NCBI RefSeq assembly: GCF_000193375.1
Contig: NC_015315.1
Location: forward strand, 1,124,622 to 1,188,621
Length of the DNA: 64,000 nucleotides
Source of the DNA: Thermoproteus uzoniensis 768-20
Lineage (GTDB): Archaea > Thermoproteota > Thermoprotei > Thermoproteales > Thermoproteaceae
Direction of reading: 5' to 3'
In this document: piece after piece, positions 59,079-64,000 of the stretch
Position numbering within the stretch: position 1 is the stretch's first letter
How the letters are laid out: each line of letters starts with the position of its first letter
Position numbers and translations under genes: made by a program
Notes under the pieces: generated by a model
Told to the model about the DNA's origin: nothing
Databases searched by the model: none
What the model saw: only the letters and a program-made list of their open reading frames with translations

Positions 59079-59932
59079 GCGATAGACTCGAGAGACGCTA
59101 TTCTGCTCAATATGTCCGTCCTCGTCACGATCCCCACCAGCTTGCCTTCGTCGTCCACCACCAGCAGACGGCCTATGTTGTTGGCCAGCATGGCGCCTAT
59201 TACGTCGTATATGTCGTCGGATGCGTTGATGACGGGCGGGTTCAAGATCATCACGTCGCCGACCTTTATATTCCCGGCACACCGGGCGAGCGCCTCGACC
59301 ACCCTGGACGACATCAGGAGGCCCACAGGCCTCCCCTGCTCGTCGACGACCGGTATCCCCCTGTATCTCCTCTTGGACAGAACATCGATGTACTTGTCTA
59401 GAGGGTCGTCGGGCCTCGCGGTCACGGGCTTCCTGGTCATTATCTCGCTGACGGGCACATGCGGTATCGAGACCACCGAGTCGACCTCCATTAAGGACTC
59501 GAGATCGGCCTTGATCAATTTGCCCATGATCACTATCCCGCTCGGCAGAGGCCCGACCCTCACCTCCTTCTGTACGTAGGGGGACAAATCTCCGAGCACC
59601 CTCATGGAGGCCAGAGGCCTCTCGGTGAGCAGGCCGATTAGGGATATATCGAGGGCGTAGCCTATCGCCGTGTTGTTGTGGTATATGGGGACGGACAGCG
59701 TCTGCTTGCTTATTATGTCGTAGGCCTTCGACGTGGGCACGTAGCCGCCGTGGGGCCCCGCCTTGCTGATGACGAGGCCCATCGACTTGAGCACCGACAT
59801 TATATTCCTTATATAGCCCTCGTGGACCTTCAACGCCTCGGCTATTTCCTTGGACTTAACAGGTATATTTTCCCTGGAGTATATATCGACCAAAGTCTTA
59901 AGCACATTGTATATAGAGTCCGACATGCCCAT
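59075..59932 (-). CDS. HTH regulator with tandem CBS domains
   Basis: 285 residues from the ATG at 59932. An N-terminal winged helix (LKTLVDIYSRENIPVKSKEIAEALKV, YIRNIMSVLKSMGLV) of the HrcA/IscR-like kind, a linker domain, and two CBS domains at the C-terminus (VSEIMTRKPVTARPDDPLDKYIDVL; IYDVIGAMLANNIGRLLVV). CBS pairs bind adenine nucleotides or SAM, so this is probably an energy- or metabolite-sensing transcription factor. The 3' end overlaps the kinase gene by four bases. Confidence 0.9.
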   Translation of the reverse strand: MGMSDSIYNVLKTLVDIYSRENIPVKSKEIAEALKVHEGYIRNIMSVLKSMGLVISKAGPHGGYVPTSKAYDIISKQTLSVPIYHNNTAIGYALDISLIGLLTERPLASMRVLGDLSPYVQKEVRVGPLPSGIVIMGKLIKADLESLMEVDSVVSIPHVPVSEIMTRKPVTARPDDPLDKYIDVLSKRRYRGIPVVDEQGRPVGLLMSSRVVEALARCAGNIKVGDVMILNPPVINASDDIYDVIGAMLANNIGRLLVVDDEGKLVGIVTRTDILSRIASLESIA

Positions 59933-60105
59933 CGATAGGGAGTAGAACAAGGTTAAAATGTTTTAACCCTCAGAAGTCGGTCTCGTCGTCATCGTCGGAA
60001 GACCGTATTTTCATCACACGACACGAGAAAAGTTACTTTCCAAATTTAAGGAAACACGCATGGAGGACCGGCGAATGTTTATATACTGTACGTCCGTGAG
60101 GCCCA

Positions 60106-61023
60106 ATGCGGGTCCTCGTGGCCGACCAGACCAGTGACAAGCTCCTGGAGAGGCTCCGAGGAGGCGGACTCGAGGTGGACTACCGGCCGGGCATCCCCCG
60201 AGAGGAGCTCTTGAAAGTTGTCGAGGGGTACGAGATCCTCGTTGTGAGGAGCAGGACGAAGGTGGACAAGGAGGTTATCGATAGGGGGGCCCGGCTCAAG
60301 ATAGTCGCTCGTTACGGCGTCGGGCTGGACAACATAGCGGTGGACTACGCCATAAAGCGTGGGATAGCCGTGATAAACGCACCGAATGCCCCCACGAGGA
60401 GCGCGGCGGAGCTGACCCTAGGCCTCATGATAGCCCTCGCCAGGCGCATACCGATTCTCGACAGGGAAGTAAAGGCGGGCGGCTGGCCCAAGGGGAAGTA
60501 CGTGGGGAGGGAGCTCTACGGCAAGAAGCTCGGCGTGGTGGGCTTCGGGAGGATAGGGAGGACCGTCGCCCAATACGCCCGGGCGCTCGGAATGGAGGTC
60601 GTCGCCAGCGACGTGATAGACGTCTCGGCCGAGGCGGCCAAGATAGGGGCTAGGCAAGTCCCGCTAGAGAGGCTCCTCGCCGAGAGCGACGTGGTGAGCC
60701 TGCACGTCCCGCTCACCCCGAGCACCTACAGGCTGATGGACGACGACAGGCTCTCCCTCTTGAAGGACGGCGCCATGTTGATAAACACCAGCAGGGGCGA
60801 GGTCGTAGACATAGACGCGTTGGCCAAACACATAGACAGGCTCTGGGGCGTCGCGTTGGACGTATTGCCGGAGGAGCCTCCGAGGAGCGAGAAGTTGCTC
60901 AAGCTCCTATCGCACGAGAAGGTCATAGTGACTCCCCACGTCGGCTCGGAGACGTACGAGGCGTACGATAGGCTGGCCGAGGAGCTGGCCCTAAACATCC
61001 TCGAGGCGGTCAAGAGGATATGA
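60106..61023 (+). CDS. serA: D-3-phosphoglycerate dehydrogenase
   Basis: 305 residues. The NAD motif VVGFGRIG is followed by the expected acidic residue (MEVVASD); RYGVGLDNIAVDYA, NTSRGEVVD (Arg), and VTPHVGSE (catalytic His) are present. There is no C-terminal ACT domain, as in other short archaeal enzymes. A tttatatac box 27 bases before the ATG starts a three-gene operon with the aminotransferase and DUF89 phosphatase, consistent with serine synthesis. Confidence 0.93.
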   Translation: MRVLVADQTSDKLLERLRGGGLEVDYRPGIPREELLKVVEGYEILVVRSRTKVDKEVIDRGARLKIVARYGVGLDNIAVDYAIKRGIAVINAPNAPTRSAAELTLGLMIALARRIPILDREVKAGGWPKGKYVGRELYGKKLGVVGFGRIGRTVAQYARALGMEVVASDVIDVSAEAAKIGARQVPLERLLAESDVVSLHVPLTPSTYRLMDDDRLSLLKDGAMLINTSRGEVVDIDALAKHIDRLWGVALDVLPEEPPRSEKLLKLLSHEKVIVTPHVGSETYEAYDRLAEELALNILEAVKRI

Positions 61024-62039
61024 AGTACTTGACTCCAGGCCCCATACAGCTGCCCGACTTCGTGCTGAAGGCGGCCTACAGACAGCCGGCCTTCCACAGA
61101 TCTGAGGAGTTCAGACAGACGCTCAAGTCGGTGTTGGAGAAGATGTCTAGGGTGTACGGCGGGATCCCCGTGATAATGCCGGGGACGGGCACTCTGGCGG
61201 TGGACACCATGGTCTACAACTACGTGAACCCCGGCGAGAGGGTGCTCGCCGTGATCTTCGGGGAGTTCGGCAGAAGGCTCGCCGCCTCTTTGAGAAGTAG
61301 AGGTGCGGAGGTCGTCGAGTGGGAGGTGGAGGCCCCGCCGGCCCCCGACGAGCTCGACGACAAGCTGAGGAGGATCGGCCCAGTAACCGCCGTGGCCTTA
61401 GTCCACAACGAGACCAGTATGGGCATAGCGTATAAGGGCCTCGCAAAAGTCGCCGACGTGGCGAAGTCCCACGGCGCGCTTCTCTTAGTGGACAGCGTGT
61501 CGGGCATGCCGGCGGAGCCGTTGCCGCCTGGGATAGACGTCGTGGCGACGGCGTCCCACAAGGCCTTCATGGCCCCGCCGGGAGCCGCCATACTGTACCT
61601 CAACGCAGAGCCTAGGGCCAAGTCCGGCGTGCCGCCTGCGATGGACTTGAGAGGCTATCTGAAAGTCCCGTCGACGCTGGACACCCCCTACACGCCGCCG
61701 ATATCGGTGATATACAGCCTCGAGGCCTCGCTGGAGTACATACTGGGCCTCGGGCTGGAGAGATACGCCGAGATCCATAAGGAGCGCATGGACTTGTTGT
61801 ACGGCAACGTTAAGCTGGGCGCCGTGCCGAGGCCCCAGCACCGCAGCAACACGGTTGCCGCGTTCTACTGCGACGACGTCAAGTCGGCCCTCAAGGCCTT
61901 GAGGGAGGCTGGCTACGTGGCCAGCGCCGGGATGGGGCATCTCAAGGACAGAGTAGTGCGCATAGGCGTTATGGGCGACGTGACTAGGGACGACATAATT
62001 AAGGTCGCCGAGGTCCTCAACAATGTGGCTCGAAGATGA
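61020..62039 (+). CDS. Class V aminotransferase (serine-pathway transaminase)
   Basis: 339 residues. The PLP Lys is in ATASHKAFMAPPG; YLTPGPIQLP at the start and IMPGTGTLAVDTMVYNYVNPG, ALVHNETSMG, LLVDSVSGM are family hallmarks of the alanine-glyoxylate/serine-pyruvate aminotransferase group. Directly coupled to serA (ATGA overlap), so it probably makes phosphoserine from phosphohydroxypyruvate. Confidence 0.9.
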   Translation: MKYLTPGPIQLPDFVLKAAYRQPAFHRSEEFRQTLKSVLEKMSRVYGGIPVIMPGTGTLAVDTMVYNYVNPGERVLAVIFGEFGRRLAASLRSRGAEVVEWEVEAPPAPDELDDKLRRIGPVTAVALVHNETSMGIAYKGLAKVADVAKSHGALLLVDSVSGMPAEPLPPGIDVVATASHKAFMAPPGAAILYLNAEPRAKSGVPPAMDLRGYLKVPSTLDTPYTPPISVIYSLEASLEYILGLGLERYAEIHKERMDLLYGNVKLGAVPRPQHRSNTVAAFYCDDVKSALKALREAGYVASAGMGHLKDRVVRIGVMGDVTRDDIIKVAEVLNNVARR

Positions 62040-62811
62040 GTGCAAGCTCTGCCTGGTCCACTCCCGCACGTCCGACGTAGTCAAACTCGGCGGCGCTCCG
62101 CTCCTCCCCAAGCTTTTGGTCTATCTGTCGCAGGCGCTGGAGAAGGGGAGCAGGAGCGAGGCGTTCGCCGAGAGCTTCAAGGCGGTCGCCTCCATGCTCG
62201 AGTCGCCGGATCCATACGGCGAGTACAAGAAGAGGCTGGCTGAGATCGGGCGGGAGGTCGCCGCAGTTGTCGAGAGGAAGCTCGAGGAAGCCGGCTGGGA
62301 CTTAAGGCTGGCGTTGCGCGTAGCGGCGGCGGCCAACATAATAGACTCAAACGTCTTGGGGTATAGGCCGAGGAAGCTGGAGTTGGCCATATGGGATGAG
62401 CCGGCTATAGAGGAGCGCGTCCGGTTACCAGAGAGGCTGTACTACGTCATAGACAACGAGGGCGAGGCGCAGATAGACTACGTCGTCATGGAGGCCTTGA
62501 GGAGGAACGGGATCACGCCGGTTCCGGTCGCCCGCTCCGAGCCCTACGAGATAGACGTGGTGGCGGACTCCTCAAAGGGCTTTCTGGCCACTCCGGGCAA
62601 CATATCGCCGATTAGGTGGCTCGGCGACGGCTTCATCTTGGCTAAGGGCATAGCGAACGCCGAGGCCTATCTGGAGTGGGGCGCGGGCAAGCCGGCTCTG
62701 CTCCTCTTCAGAGCCAAATGCGACGTGCTGGCCCGGAGGCTGGGGGTCGAGAAGAACGCCTCAATAATTATAACGGGCGAGTCGTTGAGGAGGCTCCTAG
62801 GTCAGAATTAG
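62023..62811 (+). CDS. DUF89/ARMT1-like metal-dependent phosphatase
   Basis: 262 residues. An N-terminal CxxC (ECKLC), then AAAANIIDSNVLG, LYYVIDNEGEAQIDYVVM with the family's D-N-x-G-E motif, and ILAKGIANAEAYLEWG match PF01937, damage-control phosphatases that act on phosphorylated metabolites. It overlaps the aminotransferase gene by 17 bases. Its position suggests it removes phosphate in, or cleans up after, the serine pathway; phosphoserine phosphatase activity is an inference. Its 3' end overlaps the convergent prefoldin gene. Confidence 0.85.
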   Translation: MWLEDECKLCLVHSRTSDVVKLGGAPLLPKLLVYLSQALEKGSRSEAFAESFKAVASMLESPDPYGEYKKRLAEIGREVAAVVERKLEEAGWDLRLALRVAAAANIIDSNVLGYRPRKLELAIWDEPAIEERVRLPERLYYVIDNEGEAQIDYVVMEALRRNGITPVPVARSEPYEIDVVADSSKGFLATPGNISPIRWLGDGFILAKGIANAEAYLEWGAGKPALLLFRAKCDVLARRLGVEKNASIIITGESLRRLLGQN

Positions 62812-63210
62812 CTTCACCGGTATCCCCTGTTTGTACTGCACCGCTATAGGCGCCGATTCGAGGCCCCCCTCGGTGATCACCGTGTTGGCGACCTCCCTCA
62901 CCTTCTTCAAGACCGAGAGCAGGTCGAGCATGTGGGCGTAGGACTGGCTGTATATGTCGTACTTGACGAGGGGGCTGGGATCGATATATATGCCGAGCCC
63001 AGTCACCTCTATGGTTGTCTGCCCGCCCTCCCCCGGCTTGAACTTCTTCAACAAGGCTTGAAGCCGCGAGTACTTCTCGGCAGCCGCCTTAAGCTGCTCG
63101 ACCTCGGCTCCCAACGCCTTGACCGACTCCTCGAGCTCGCTTATTTCTCTATCCAGCTCGGCGATGAAGTCGGCGGCCTTCTTGTAGAACTTGAGGGTAT
63201 ACACGTCCAT
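62797..63210 (-). CDS. Prefoldin alpha-like subunit
   Basis: 137 residues: N-terminal coiled coil (FIAELDREISELEESVKALGAEVEQLKAA), a central beta hairpin region (VTGLGIYIDPSPLVKYDIYSQ) and a C-terminal coiled coil (LDLLSVLKKVREVANTV). This matches the layout of archaeal prefoldin alpha, a chaperone delivering unfolded proteins to the thermosome, though sequence identity is low in the family. An acttatatt box ~22 bases before the ATG. Confidence 0.75.
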   Translation of the reverse strand: MDVYTLKFYKKAADFIAELDREISELEESVKALGAEVEQLKAAAEKYSRLQALLKKFKPGEGGQTTIEVTGLGIYIDPSPLVKYDIYSQSYAHMLDLLSVLKKVREVANTVITEGGLESAPIAVQYKQGIPVKLILT

Positions 63211-63245
63211 GGGTATCGAGAACTCTGAAAATATAAGTTCAACTG

Positions 63246-64000
63246 TCAGCTAATCCAGGGGTTCTTCGAGGAGAGCGGCGGGTACGTCCCCTTCTTGATC
63301 TCCTGGGGCCTCAGACCCAGCTCCTTGAGGGCCTTGTCGAGACATTCGCCTATCTCTCTAATCTTCCTCCTCCTTATCACGTATATCCTCGACTCCGCGA
63401 CGAAGGGGCCCACGACGTCGGAGCCGGCGTACTTCTCCACGAACTTGTCCGCGGCATCGCTGAAGACCGGGGGCCCCTCGTGTAGCTCGTACTCGGGGAG
63501 AGCCGTCGACTCGACCAAGAAGGCGATGTCGACGAAGGTCCTCTCATCGCTGTCCACGCCGAACCTCAATACCTTGAACCCGCACTCGTCCAGCTTATTG
63601 GCGAGGGCCCTAGCATACCTCTTGAACATCCCCCACACCACGTCGGGCGGCTTCTGGGGATAAGGGAACCGGAGGACCACGGCGGGCACGGGGAGCGCCC
63701 TCCCGGCGGCCTGCGGCAGGAAATAGGAGATGGAGGGCCTTTGGAGGAACCTCTTGGCGGCTAGGACGAAGGTGGCCATCGAGGTCATGGAGACCGCCGC
63801 CGCGACGTTTCTGTTTGGATCCACCGGGTCGACTACCACGAGAGGGCTTCTGAACTTACGGGCCGCCTTCCTCGGATCTTGGTAATGCCCTTCGGGATCC
63901 ACCACGGTCCTGTACGGCCTCCATCTGGCCGCCGCCTCCAGCACGGAGAGGAAGGAGCCGTAGTGGGCTACTAACAGCTCGGTTAGATAGCCCGAGAAGC
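63246..64000 (-). CDS. cca: CCA-adding tRNA nucleotidyltransferase, C-terminal part
   Basis: C-terminal ~251 residues of the archaeal (class I) CCA-adding enzyme; the gene continues past the window end. GYLTELLVAHYGSFLSVLEAA at the window edge, VVDPEGHYQDPRKAARKF and VVDPVDPNRNVAAAVS are characteristic of archaeal Cca body and tail domains that hold the tRNA acceptor arm. The catalytic head is outside the window. Its stop lies 36 bases before the prefoldin start on the same strand. Confidence 0.93.
   Translation of the reverse strand, partial: FSGYLTELLVAHYGSFLSVLEAAARWRPYRTVVDPEGHYQDPRKAARKFRSPLVVVDPVDPNRNVAAAVSMTSMATFVLAAKRFLQRPSISYFLPQAAGRALPVPAVVLRFPYPQKPPDVVWGMFKRYARALANKLDECGFKVLRFGVDSDERTFVDIAFLVESTALPEYELHEGPPVFSDAADKFVEKYAGSDVVGPFVAESRIYVIRRRKIREIGECLDKALKELGLRPQEIKKGTYPPLSSKNPWIS

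Overview
The window comes from a thermophilic crenarchaeon, most likely a Thermoproteus-like member of the Thermoproteales. The evidence is archaeal ribosomal proteins (S10, S4e, S30e), EF-1alpha, a prefoldin-like subunit, an archaeal CCA-adding enzyme, the archaeal coenzyme A route (PanB, ketopantoate reductase, pantoate kinase, phosphopantothenate synthetase), a geranylgeranyl reductase, a CydA/CydA' oxidase pair, and a tRNA-Ala with an intron outside the anticodon loop. DNA is GC-rich with dense, often overlapping genes on both strands. Most operon-leading genes have a TATA-like box 22-27 bases before the start codon, meaning leaderless mRNAs; I used this to choose many starts. No rRNA, CRISPR array or insertion sequence was found.

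Layout. 1-3388: end of an oligopeptide/oligosaccharide ABC importer operon plus a secreted protein with a barrel-like domain. 3385-9235: GTP cyclohydrolase I with a short-chain dehydrogenase, a homocitrate/isopropylmalate synthase-type enzyme, a metal-dependent cyclase, an AAA ATPase with a striking palindromic operator, and an aconitase-family large subunit. 9323-13538: three consecutive CoA-transferases. 13578-17199: flippase, sugar epimerase, and a threonine-synthase-like protein that has lost its PLP lysine and gained a winged helix. 17278-24707: CydA/CydA' oxidase, a surface protein, peroxiredoxin, a ferritin-like/VIT1 iron protein and small membrane proteins. 24808-29133: S30e, tRNA-Ala, a decayed gene, and the four-gene CoA cluster.

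29256-34198: a two-gene surface-protein operon, hypothetical genes with a RidA protein, eroded sequence, and a coiled-coil DUF3782-type protein. 34448-36397: EF-1alpha and S10 around a structured intergenic stretch. 36587-40064: an MFS transporter diverging from a radical-SAM enzyme, followed by a presenilin-type intramembrane aspartyl protease overlapping a winged-helix-like gene; this is my best candidate for an undescribed peptide-processing system. 40174-48883: translin, amidase, metallo-beta-lactamase, a HEPN/nucleotidyltransferase toxin-antitoxin pair with two frame disruptions, HAD, Usp, geranylgeranyl reductase, CBS, PhoU-like and MoaB genes. 48919-55616: PfkB kinase, an M24 protein with altered metal ligands, a CPBP protease, and a MoxR/VWA-metallopeptidase pair whose ATPase gene is broken at a T6 run, followed by a PLD-like protein. 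55697-64000: S4e, a trans-sulfuration enzyme, a second PfkB kinase, an HTH-CBS regulator, a serine-pathway operon ending in a DUF89 phosphatase, a prefoldin-like gene and the end of cca.

Four divergent gene pairs share very short promoter regions in which each start codon lies close to, or on, the partner's TATA box.
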